From positions 1-14,457 of the forward strand of contig JAYUJH010000038.1 of NCBI GenBank assembly GCA_043765375.1: a stretch of 14,457 bases of DNA, in the 5' to 3' direction. Below, one piece after another: positions 1-6,757 of the stretch (the first letter of the stretch is position 1; the number at the start of each line of letters is the position of its first letter). This stretch comes from JAYUJH01 sp043765375 (GTDB taxonomy: Bacteria; Pseudomonadota; Alphaproteobacteria; Rickettsiales; UBA998). A program made the translations under genes and the position numbers. The notes under the pieces were generated by a model. The model ran no database searches, was not told where the DNA came from, and was given only the letters and a program-made list of their open reading frames with translations.

Positions 1-1344
1 GCGATAAAGCGAAATGCTAGCGCAATTTTAGTGGCGCAGGATTATGATATTGCGGACTTGCGAGATATTAATATTGCAATTTTAACTCACCCCAACCCAA
101 GGCTAGCTTTAAGCCTGATTGCTGAAGCATTTTATCAACCGCAACCAACCCACAAAATCGCTATAACTGGCACAGACGGCAAAACTTCCACTGCTGAGTT
201 CACTCGCCAATTATGGGAATTATGCGGCAATAATGCAATTTCCATTGGCACATTAGGGTTGAAATCCGCCCGAATAATTGATAATTTACCGACACTCTCA
301 GACAATACCAGCCCTGAACCCGCACGATTTTATGAAACATTGAGCGAGTGCGCCAAACAAAATATCCAGCATGTGGTGGTGGAAGCCTCAAGCATTGGAA
401 TTGAGCAACATCGCCTTGCGGGCTTTGCTCCAAATGTTGCAATATTCACCTCATTTTCGCAAGATCATCTTGATTATCACGGCACAATGGAGGAATATTT
501 TCAAGCGAAAGCAGCATTATTCACTCAATTACTGCCCCAAAATGAAACAGCCATTTTATGCACTGATTATGCACCAGTGAGGCAACTGGCAGAAAAGCTA
601 AGATTGCAACATAAAAATGTTATAACATATGGTGATGCAAATATTGAAAATTGCTCCAAGCCTGATTTGAGCATTAATTCCATTGAATTATCTGCGCAAG
701 GGCAAATCGTTAATTTCAATTATCAAAGGCAGGATTTTAGCATCGCCGCCCCGCTTTATGGTGATTTTCAAGCGTATAATTTGCTCGCAGCAAGCCTTGC
801 GATTGCGACTGATTTGCAACTGTCGCTTGAAGATATATTGCAACATTGGCAACATATCACCCCAATCAAAGGGCGGTTGCAATTGGTGCAAAAAACGATT
901 GAAACGAATAATAAATTGATTTTTGTAGCCAACTTAATTTTTGTGGATTACGCTCATACTGCTGGTGCGCTAGAGAAAGCCTTAAAAACTTTGCGCCCCT
1001 ATGCCACCAATAAATTGCATATATTATTTGGTTGCGGGGGTGACCGTGATGCACTCAAACGCCCGCAAATGGGTTTGGTTGCCCATAATTTCGCTGATAT
1101 TATCACCATTACGGACGATAATCCCCGCACAGAAAACGCCTCCGCCATCAGAGCGAGCATCAAAGCCACCTGCCCCAATGCAGTTGAAATTGCCTGCCGT
1201 GCGCAAGCGATTAAACATGCGATTTCACAATTAACAACGGGTGATGTGTTGCTGATTGCGGGCAAGGGACATGAGGATTATCAAATTATTGGCACAACCA
1301 AGCACCCATTTGATGATGCAATGGAGGCGCAAAAATATTTATAA
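1..1344 (+). CDS. murE: MurE, UDP-MurNAc-tripeptide synthetase (meso-diaminopimelate-adding), 5' end outside window
   Basis: Cytoplasmic Mur ligase that uses ATP to add meso-diaminopimelate to UDP-MurNAc-L-Ala-D-Glu in peptidoglycan synthesis. The frame is open to base 1, so the GTG at 31 is probably internal; 447 residues are visible, and a full MurE is about 480-500, so roughly 40-50 N-terminal residues are missing. Counting from base 1: P-loop GTDGKTS at 57-63, the central-domain stretch DHLDYHGTMEEY with the lysine that is carbamylated in the family near residue 170, VDYAHT near 316-321, DNPR at 373-376 (typical of diaminopimelate-adding rather than lysine-adding enzymes) and KGHEDY at 422-427. 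Just before VDYAHT there is an imperfect duplication of six residues (KLIFVA/NLIFVD) that is not usual in the family. murE normally sits in the dcw cluster beside murF and mraY, but here the next gene is an unrelated orphan. Confidence 0.96.
   Translation, partial: AIKRNASAILVAQDYDIADLRDINIAILTHPNPRLALSLIAEAFYQPQPTHKIAITGTDGKTSTAEFTRQLWELCGNNAISIGTLGLKSARIIDNLPTLSDNTSPEPARFYETLSECAKQNIQHVVVEASSIGIEQHRLAGFAPNVAIFTSFSQDHLDYHGTMEEYFQAKAALFTQLLPQNETAILCTDYAPVRQLAEKLRLQHKNVITYGDANIENCSKPDLSINSIELSAQGQIVNFNYQRQDFSIAAPLYGDFQAYNLLAASLAIATDLQLSLEDILQHWQHITPIKGRLQLVQKTIETNNKLIFVANLIFVDYAHTAGALEKALKTLRPYATNKLHILFGCGGDRDALKRPQMGLVAHNFADIITITDDNPRTENASAIRASIKATCPNAVEIACRAQAIKHAISQLTTGDVLLIAGKGHEDYQIIGTTKHPFDDAMEAQKYL
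913..948 (+). repeat. Imperfect 18-bp in-frame tandem duplication in murE
   Basis: Bases 913-930 and 931-948 match at about 13 of 18 positions and encode KLIFVA followed by NLIFVD. The second unit leads into the conserved VDYAHT motif, so the first unit looks like an added segment. The divergence between units suggests an old event or chance similarity. Confidence 0.5.
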
Positions 1345-1467
1345 CGTGCAGAAATCTGATAAAAATATTATCCATTGTCATAAATTGTCACAAAAAAGCA
1401 ATATTATGTTGGTAGATTGTTATTTGGTGATGTAGTATTATAGTCATTATGGTGGATATGCTAAACG

Positions 1468-1494
1468 TTGAATGCAAAGGCAAGATATTATAAT
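1468..1494 (+). promoter_or_regulatory. Probable sigma-70-type promoter of the orphan gene pair
   Basis: A perfect TATAAT lies at 1489-1494, with TTGAAT at 1468-1473 as the best -35. The 15-bp spacer is shorter than ideal. The predicted start near 1501 would give a leader of about 37 nt before the ATG at 1538. The rest of the 1345-1537 gap is AT-rich, and I see no convincing murE terminator in it. Confidence 0.55.
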
Positions 1495-1537
1495 AGCGGA
1501 TAGTCACAAAAACATATGTCGCAAAGGCTTTAAGTAA

Positions 1538-2428
1538 ATGGCAAAAACAACATTGGATATATTGAGTGAGGTTGTAAGGCAGTTCAAAGCTGGCAATTAT
1601 GATGCAGTGCAAAAATTGTTGAATGATAAATCGTATAAAGCGATTGTTACAGCGGAGCAAGATGAAAAATTGCGGGATTCAGTCGTCAGTGTGTTTGAAC
1701 ATATGGGGATTGCAGTTTCTGAAAGGGTTAGTAGCAGGCTGAATGATGGGTTGCTTGGAACAATTGACATAACGATTAATCCAGTTCAAGAAAAAATTAC
1801 CGCAGGCAAATGCACCGCAATAAATGTTAATATGTTAGCAAAGGCTTTAGACTCTTGCGTGCATAATATCAGCAATACCATGAAACAACAAGCTGAAGCA
1901 TTAACTATTCATGAACAGGAATTATTTGATGATAAGGGGGCATTTGCTTATGCGGGGGATTTGATAAAAAGCCGTTGGAGTGGTGAACATCATGCGGGAG
2001 ACAAAATTATAATTCCGCCCCCATCACCAAAACTGCGAGAAAAAACCATAACACTTGAGGGGAAAGCCCTTGAGGAGTTTGGCAATGTTAGATTGCTTGA
2101 TGATGCTTGGAAAAAAGCAGGGGCAATCATCGGAACAGTTGCAGGAGTTGGGATTGTAGCACATGGCGCACGAAATATTTACCTCGCAATTAACCCAAAT
2201 GAAAATGAACAGCTGGAAGTGGCAGAATTGGGACATGAAAAAACAAATGATGGCATAAATTGGTTACGCTTGGTGGTGGGAGCGGGCGAAGTGGGAGTTG
2301 GTGGTTTGGTTGTGGTGCGGCAAGTGACGGGCAGAAATGCTTGGGATTTACGCAACTCAGTTGTGGGCAATCACACTGAATTATGCAATCACGAAAAACC
2401 AGCAGCAAATGCTGGACGGGGAGCTTGA
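1538..2428 (+). CDS. Orphan protein with two C-terminal hydrophobic segments
   Basis: I do not recognise this 296-residue protein. Residues 1-190 look soluble and mixed helical, with a proline run IIPPPSP near 157-163. Two glycine- and valine-rich hydrophobic stretches follow, at about 194-213 and 242-260, separated by an acidic linker containing NPNENE; they could form a membrane hairpin. There is no signal peptide. The ATG at 1538 is preceded by AAAGG at 1523-1527 (10-nt gap), a modest ribosome site. The gene sits 10 bp before the next orphan gene in the same direction, so the two are probably co-transcribed from the promoter near 1490. No enzymatic motif is visible. Codon use and base composition look like the neighbours, so recent transfer is not evident. 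Confidence 0.8.
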   Translation: MAKTTLDILSEVVRQFKAGNYDAVQKLLNDKSYKAIVTAEQDEKLRDSVVSVFEHMGIAVSERVSSRLNDGLLGTIDITINPVQEKITAGKCTAINVNMLAKALDSCVHNISNTMKQQAEALTIHEQELFDDKGAFAYAGDLIKSRWSGEHHAGDKIIIPPPSPKLREKTITLEGKALEEFGNVRLLDDAWKKAGAIIGTVAGVGIVAHGARNIYLAINPNENEQLEVAELGHEKTNDGINWLRLVVGAGEVGVGGLVVVRQVTGRNAWDLRNSVVGNHTELCNHEKPAANAGRGA

Positions 2429-2438
2429 GGTTTTAATT

Positions 2439-3305
2439 ATGTCAACCCCAATTGCAACCGAAAATACTCTGGTAAATGCAAATGATGATAACAAGCTAGG
2501 TAGCAGTTCATTAGGGCAGAAAGCATTTTATTTGAGCAATCACGTTGTTGCTTGCACCGCTGGTGACTTTCTTAATACTCCAATTGAATTGATAACTAAA
2601 CATTATCTCAACAAAAAAATATCCGTATCATATTGTGGAAAATGTGTTAGTGGCGAACATAAAACAGGGTTGTTCTCAGCTGACCATGAAAATATCGCAT
2701 TGCAAGCAGGCAGATGGCTTGTTGCCGAACAAATTGGTGATTGGGGCGGGGCTGTGCCAACATTAATGTTGCAACATTATGCACCACAATTTATGGACGG
2801 AATTGGGCGAATATCAACTTATATAGTGGGTGATGCTTTTCGTAGCGGAGCTGATAATAGTGCTAAAAAATGGGGGGCAGAAAATGGTTTGGCAAAAGAT
2901 GCTCCCGAAATTAAGCAACGAGCTGATGAAGTTTATAGCCATGAGATGAAACATGTTTCATTGGCGGTGGTGTGGACGGGGTTCTCCACGGCGATTGCGC
3001 TGGCGAGCCTGAAGGTGATGGGCGATGATACTCCGCTAGCGGTGAATGCAGCAGCAAAATTGGCGGGCATTTCCACCAGTTTTTTGGGAGTGCTTGGCAC
3101 AAGAGCCTTTGCACCAGAAGCAGCGCAAAAATGGGATAAATGGGGCAGTGAGCATATTTTTACTCCCGCCACCAGAGTTTTGGGCGATGTGTTTGGGATT
3201 GAGCAAGCCACAGTTGATAATGTGTTGCGAGATAGTGAATCTTATCGCTCGGGGAGCAAATGGCTTGGCAAAGTGAATGAGGCGTCGCTAGCTAAGGCGA
3301 TTTAA
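2439..3305 (+). CDS. Orphan protein with hydrophobic C-terminal half; second gene of the pair
   Basis: Unrecognised 288-residue protein. I chose the ATG at 2439 because GAGG at 2427-2430 lies 8 nt upstream and the start falls just after the stop of the preceding gene. The frame extends back to 2337, but that part overlaps the upstream gene and looks like a shadow. Visible features are a C-G-K-C pair at 66-69, an H-E-M-K-H sequence at 168-172 that formally fits HExxH, and two hydrophobic stretches at about 173-194 and 202-221. The C-terminal 60 residues are rich in W, D and A. The HExxH runs straight into the hydrophobic stretch and may be accidental. The 3' end overlaps the convergent nth gene by 18 bp. 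Function unknown; its tight spacing with the upstream orphan suggests a joint role. Confidence 0.8.
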   Translation: MSTPIATENTLVNANDDNKLGSSSLGQKAFYLSNHVVACTAGDFLNTPIELITKHYLNKKISVSYCGKCVSGEHKTGLFSADHENIALQAGRWLVAEQIGDWGGAVPTLMLQHYAPQFMDGIGRISTYIVGDAFRSGADNSAKKWGAENGLAKDAPEIKQRADEVYSHEMKHVSLAVVWTGFSTAIALASLKVMGDDTPLAVNAAAKLAGISTSFLGVLGTRAFAPEAAQKWDKWGSEHIFTPATRVLGDVFGIEQATVDNVLRDSESYRSGSKWLGKVNEASLAKAI

Positions 3306-3941
3306 TATTTTATTCGGAAATTGGCAAATCGTTGCAATATTGCAATTATGGCACTCGGGCTTGCGAGCTTTGCATATATATCGCCCATGCAAAATCAACC
3401 AATTATGAGCATATTGCAGAAATTGCTTTGGAACTTTGCGGTGAAGTTGCAACTCGCATTGTAGTGTGTTTTGTGCCTTGCATAGCCCCGTGCGATTGCC
3501 AACCCGAAAAACGTGAGTATCCACGGCAATTAAAGGCGCGCCACGAACGCAATTTAGCCACACATTGGCAGTTTTACGCCCTACTCCTGCCAATTTTTGC
3601 AATTCATCAACCGTTTCTGGAATAATTCCACCATAATCATTCAATAAAGTTGAACATAACAACATGATATTTTTGGCTTTTGAATTGAATAAGCCAATCG
3701 TCTTAATATGTGATTTAATATTATCTTCGCCAAGTTCTAGCATCGCTTGAGGAGTTGGTGCAAGTGCAAAAAGGGTATGAGTTGCTTTGTTAACGGCAAT
3801 ATCAGTTGCCTGTGCGGAAAGCAAAATTGCTATCAACAAGCAAAACTCGTTTGGTGCTTCAAGCTCAGTGAGGGGGGCGGGATTTTCAAGCGCAAATTGA
3901 GTGAAAATCTCAATTATTTCTGGTTTTTTCAATAGTCGCAT
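3288..3941 (-). CDS. nth: Endonuclease III, bifunctional DNA glycosylase/AP lyase
   Basis: Base-excision repair enzyme that removes oxidised pyrimidines and cleaves the abasic strand. It has 217 residues, close to the usual 211 or so. LLSAQATD is at 40-47. The helix-hairpin-helix is at about 114-127, with the catalytic lysine K123 in GVGRKTA. The catalytic aspartate is D141 in VDTHVFRV. The four [4Fe-4S] cysteines C190, C197, C200 and C206 have the canonical C-x6-C-x2-C-x5-C spacing, so the enzyme should be active. It starts 22 bp after the purK stop with only a weak ribosome site and is probably the last gene of the purE operon. Its 3' end overlaps the convergent orphan gene (stop at 3305) by 18 bp, leaving no room for a terminator. 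Confidence 0.97.
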   Translation of the reverse strand: MRLLKKPEIIEIFTQFALENPAPLTELEAPNEFCLLIAILLSAQATDIAVNKATHTLFALAPTPQAMLELGEDNIKSHIKTIGLFNSKAKNIMLLCSTLLNDYGGIIPETVDELQKLAGVGRKTANVWLNCVRGAPLIAVDTHVFRVGNRTGLCKAQNTLQCELQLHRKVPKQFLQYAHNWLILHGRYICKARKPECHNCNIATICQFPNKILNRLS

Positions 3942-3963
3942 ATATTAATTGTCTTGTTCATCA

Positions 3964-5055
3964 TTATTTTTCTTTAGGCGGATATATTATATTGACATGT
4001 GCCATTTTTCGCCCCTGCATAGCATTCGCCTTGCCATATAAATGAACAAATGCGTTGGGGTTGTAAAAATATTGTTGCAAATCAAGGACTTCATCACCAA
4101 GCAAATTGTGCATCACGATAGGGTGGAGCAATTTTGGTTCAATCATTGGCAAGCCCGCACAAATGCGCACCAACATTTCAAACTGGCTGATATTGCAACC
4201 ATTCATGCTGAAATGACCACTATTATGTGGGCGGGCGGCGAGTTCGTTAATTAACACTTCATCATTAGCTAAAATGAAACATTCCACCGCCATAATCCCT
4301 ATTAATTCTCCCGCTTCGGCTATTTTTTTCGCCATTTGTTGCATAGCTGCACTAACCGCCACAGAAATATTAGCGGGGCAGATACTTCGGCGCAAAATAC
4401 CATTTTCATGGATATTCTCAGCAATAGGAAAATATGTCACTTCACCTTGCGGGTTACGAGCAATTATGATTGAAGCCTCACACACAAATGGAACTAGTTC
4501 CTCAATTATCAATTCAAAATGATTTAATTCATTCCATGCGGTTTCACAATCGCTTGCATCATGCAGCCATGCTTGACCCTTGCCATCATAACCGAATGTG
4601 GCAGTTTTCACTAAACATGGAAAGCCAATTTGAGATGCTGCTATTTGCAATTCCGCAAGTGACTTGGCCTGCATATAATTTGCGGTTTTGCCACCATTAG
4701 CGTTAATAAAATCCTTCTCATGCAAGCGATGTTGACATATCGCAAATAATTTAGGTGATGGATATAATGGCTTTAATTGTGCGAGCAATTGAGCGGTGCT
4801 AGCTGGAATATTCTCAAACTCATTGGTGATGACGGCAATATTTGCGGCGAATGATTTTAATGCGGCTTCATCATCATAAGCGGCGATGGTGGTGAACTTG
4901 GCAACCTCAGAGGCGGGTGAGTTTTCCTCTGGCGTGAAGATATGCGCATGATAGCCATATTGCGCAACACTCATGGCAAGCATTCGCCCGAGCTGCCCCC
5001 CACCGATTATTCCGATGATTGAGCCAAGGGGGAGGGTTGAATATGTATATTTCAT
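3964..5055 (-). CDS. purK: PurK, N5-carboxyaminoimidazole ribonucleotide synthase
   Basis: ATP-grasp enzyme that carboxylates aminoimidazole ribonucleotide (AIR) with bicarbonate and ATP to N5-CAIR, the substrate of PurE, in cytoplasmic purine synthesis. It has 363 residues, normal for the family. The N-terminal nucleotide-fold motif GGGQLGRM is at 18-25. The ATP-grasp part shows LVKTATFGYDGKGQ at 148-161, then ELAARPHNSGH at 271-281 (family consensus ELAPRPHNSGH, so one Pro is replaced by Ala), SQFE at 290-293 and a C-terminal HLYGK...GRKMAHV. The ATG at 5053-5055 overlaps the stop of the upstream membrane-protein gene (ATGA arrangement) and has no clear ribosome site of its own, which suggests translational coupling. 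Confidence 0.97.
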   Translation of the reverse strand: MKYTYSTLPLGSIIGIIGGGQLGRMLAMSVAQYGYHAHIFTPEENSPASEVAKFTTIAAYDDEAALKSFAANIAVITNEFENIPASTAQLLAQLKPLYPSPKLFAICQHRLHEKDFINANGGKTANYMQAKSLAELQIAASQIGFPCLVKTATFGYDGKGQAWLHDASDCETAWNELNHFELIIEELVPFVCEASIIIARNPQGEVTYFPIAENIHENGILRRSICPANISVAVSAAMQQMAKKIAEAGELIGIMAVECFILANDEVLINELAARPHNSGHFSMNGCNISQFEMLVRICAGLPMIEPKLLHPIVMHNLLGDEVLDLQQYFYNPNAFVHLYGKANAMQGRKMAHVNIIYPPKEK

Positions 5056-5588
5056 TGAGATGTCTTTGAGTTAATTTTTTTTAATATATTGAAAACTCTG
5101 ATGAATATCCATATTATAAATGCAATAAATAATATTAATAAACTCATTAATAATGCTTGAGTTAAGGTAGCGAATAATACTTCCATGAAATTGCTTTGTA
5201 ACCAAATATTTCTTGCAAAATCAACATTCTCGGAGAAAACTATTTGAGTGATAGCTAATGTAACAAGACCTAAATATCCGTCCACAACAATGAATTGAGG
5301 ATTTGCTCCATATGATAGCTCTATTAATATACCTATAGCGCTCGCAGAAATGCGAATAATAAAGGCATATTTTAATGCTTTAGTGAAATATTTCTTGTTT
5401 AGTCTTATGTTTTGCCAAAACTCTCCAGAACTTGCGATTGTGTAACTTACTATAACAAGTAATATTCCAATTATCATCGGGGCAATTAATGCTTTACTGG
5501 TTAATGCAAGCATAAAACTGGGGTAAGCGGAAAGCGAAGTTACTATGCTCCACATCAAAAAATTGCGTTCTAGATTATATAATTGCAT
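5052..5588 (-). CDS. Orphan multi-pass membrane protein between purE and purK
   Basis: Unrecognised 178-residue integral membrane protein with four or five hydrophobic segments, at about 10-28, 32-52, 71-91, 98-118 and a long one at 136-167, and a short basic tail. I chose the ATG at 5588 because AAAGG lies about 7 nt upstream on the minus strand. A longer frame begins at a TTG overlapping the purE stop, but it has no ribosome site. Its stop overlaps the purK start by 4 bp, so it is co-transcribed with purE and purK and probably translationally coupled to purK. No transporter or enzyme signature is visible. Known purine transporters are much larger, so a transport role is not supported. Its place in the operon is the only functional hint. 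Confidence 0.85.
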   Translation of the reverse strand: MQLYNLERNFLMWSIVTSLSAYPSFMLALTSKALIAPMIIGILLVIVSYTIASSGEFWQNIRLNKKYFTKALKYAFIIRISASAIGILIELSYGANPQFIVVDGYLGLVTLAITQIVFSENVDFARNIWLQSNFMEVLFATLTQALLMSLLILFIAFIIWIFIRVFNILKKINSKTSQ

Positions 5589-5623
5589 GAAATAACCTTT
5601 TTTTGGTGACGTTATTGTTGTTA

Positions 5624-6115
5624 TCAAGGTTCATGGGGGACATTCTCCGTTTGTGCCTGACGATAAGCGTGCAAAGCGAGTTTTATTTGCGGATATTTAT
5701 TGCCCAAAATTGCCGCTGCCAAAATCGCTGCATTAACCGCCCCTGCCTCACCAATGGCAAGCGTTCCCACGGGGACACCTTTTGGCATCTGCACGATTGA
5801 AAGCAAGCTATCCATTCCATCAAGGGCGCGGCTTTGCACTGGCACTCCAAGCACTGGCAGATAAGTGAGCGATGCAACCATTCCAGGCAAATGTGCTGCT
5901 CCCCCTGCCCCTGCGATAATCACCTCAAGCCCTCTTTGCTCTGCGGTGGTTGCATATTCAATCATACGCTGCGGGGTGCGATGCGCTGATATTATCTTCA
6001 TCTCATATGGAATGTTGAAGCCATCAAGCAAATCTGCTGCATGTTGCATTGTGGTTGCATCACTAGTGCTACCCATGATAATCCCTATTAATGATTGCCC
6101 GAAATCATTTTTCAT
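5624..6115 (-). CDS. purE: PurE, N5-carboxyaminoimidazole ribonucleotide mutase (class I)
   Basis: Converts N5-CAIR made by PurK to 4-carboxy-AIR in purine synthesis. It has 163 residues from the chosen start, typical of the short class I mutase. Signatures are GSTSD at 15-19, SAHRTP at 43-48 with the catalytic histidine, AGAGGAAHLPGMVA at 69-82 and PVQSRALDGMDSLLSIVQMP at 92-111. Two in-frame ATGs exist. The ribosome site AAGGA (6127-6123) is only 1 nt from the first ATG (6121) but 7 nt from the second (6115), so I favour 6115. It is the first gene of the operon purE - membrane protein - purK - nth, read from a promoter whose -10 is shared with the divergent gene. Confidence 0.97.
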   Translation of the reverse strand: MKNDFGQSLIGIIMGSTSDATTMQHAADLLDGFNIPYEMKIISAHRTPQRMIEYATTAEQRGLEVIIAGAGGAAHLPGMVASLTYLPVLGVPVQSRALDGMDSLLSIVQMPKGVPVGTLAIGEAGAVNAAILAAAILGNKYPQIKLALHAYRQAQTENVPHEP

Positions 6116-6125
6116 GTTCATTTCC

Positions 6126-6155
6126 TTGACGAAATTGTAAGTTAGCTATTATAAT
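6126..6155 (+). promoter_or_regulatory. Rightward promoter for the 192-residue orphan
   Basis: TTGACG (6126-6131), an 18-bp spacer and a perfect TATAAT (6150-6155). The predicted start near 6162 is only about 2 nt before the first ATG at 6164, so the message would be nearly leaderless from that ATG, or would have a leader of about 68 nt if translation begins at 6230. The -35 overlaps the purE ribosome site on the other strand. Confidence 0.65.
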
Positions 6156-6175
6156 CGTAAATAATGAAAATGCAA
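6148..6175 (-). promoter_or_regulatory. Leftward promoter of the purE operon, sharing its -10 with the rightward promoter
   Basis: On the minus strand: TTGCAT (6175-6170), a 16-bp spacer and TATAAT (6153-6148). The predicted start near 6141 gives a leader of about 25 nt containing the AAGGA of purE. Its -10 and the rightward -10 overlap within the 8-bp palindrome ATTATAAT at 6148-6155, so polymerase could engage in only one direction at a time. Confidence 0.6.
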
Positions 6176-6742
6176 ATTAATGTTTTTTGTCATGGATTTG
6201 CAACAAGAAATGTTTATAATGTGTTTGGAATGGGTAATAAAAATCAAGATAATACTGATGATATTAATAATCAACTGCCAGTAGAATTTCGCTGGGGATT
6301 GGTTGCGAGTATGGTTGGGGGACTATTTGGTGGCACTGCGATTGTGGGTCATGAAGCGCAAAAAATGAAAATGATTAAATGGAATGAAATTGCACAAAAA
6401 TGGAATGAACCATATATAGCGGATTTACAACAAGCGGAAGATTTTTGGCAAAAAGCTTTAACTAAATCATCAAGAATTCCTTTCTCGCCTTTCAATCATT
6501 CAAAACAAGATGATATTGGAAACTGGAAAATTATTAGAGAAGAATTGAAGCATTCTTTAGATGATTTTTTTCGCAATGAAGCAGTATTATATTATATTGG
6601 CTCTGCTCTGGTTGCTGGTGTTGTTGTTGGTGCTAGCGTGCATGTTTATAATAAAATAAAGCCCGAGAATCAAATTATTTCAAATGAAGCAACTAATGAA
6701 AAATTATCAATAGAGCAGTTAGATGTAAAAATAGGGAGTTAA
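6164..6742 (+). CDS. Orphan protein with two hydrophobic segments
   Basis: Unrecognised protein of 192 residues from the first ATG. A glycine-rich hydrophobic segment is at about 44-62 and a second at 141-162, with a largely charged, tryptophan-containing stretch between them (about 65-140) and a polar C-terminal tail. This gives a probable two-TM topology with the middle domain on one side. The start is uncertain: ATG 6164 has no ribosome site and lies next to the predicted transcription start, so it would be leaderless; the internal ATG at 6230 (giving MGNKNQ...) has no strong site either. The gene is divergent from purE and convergent with the next orphan, with a terminator hairpin spanning its stop codon. 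No motif points to a function. Confidence 0.78.
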   Translation: MKMQINVFCHGFATRNVYNVFGMGNKNQDNTDDINNQLPVEFRWGLVASMVGGLFGGTAIVGHEAQKMKMIKWNEIAQKWNEPYIADLQQAEDFWQKALTKSSRIPFSPFNHSKQDDIGNWKIIREELKHSLDDFFRNEAVLYYIGSALVAGVVVGASVHVYNKIKPENQIISNEATNEKLSIEQLDVKIGS

Positions 6743-6755
6743 TCCCCCTATTTTA
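6727..6755. terminator. Bidirectional rho-independent terminator
   Basis: AAAATAGGG (6728-6736) pairs perfectly with CCCTATTTT (6746-6754) across a 9-nt loop that contains the TAA stop of the rightward gene (6740-6742). The stem ends in A/T runs, so both strands give a hairpin followed by U-rich sequence. It lies between the convergent genes ending at 6742 and 6758. Confidence 0.75.
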
Positions 6756-6757
6756 GT

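Noticed and set aside
168..172. HEMKH (residues 168-172 of the 2439-3305 product; the coordinates given here are residue numbers) read as a zinc protease motif
   Set aside because: The third metal ligand is not identifiable, and the motif runs straight into a hydrophobic segment; it is kept only as something to test in the orphan-pair finding, not as an assignment.
2337..2438. Upstream extension of the second orphan gene
   Set aside because: It overlaps the preceding gene, and the ATG at 2439 has a GAGG at correct spacing and sits just after the upstream stop.
3332..3625. 97-residue frame antisense to nth
   Set aside because: nth is fully supported by its catalytic and iron-sulfur motifs, and the antisense frame shows only a low-complexity mirror of it.
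6164..6742. Paralogy between the 192-residue orphan and the 296-residue orphan
   Set aside because: The hydrophobic segments share short matches (AGV..., IV.H.A), but glycine- and valine-rich membrane segments match easily by chance and the soluble parts show no similarity.
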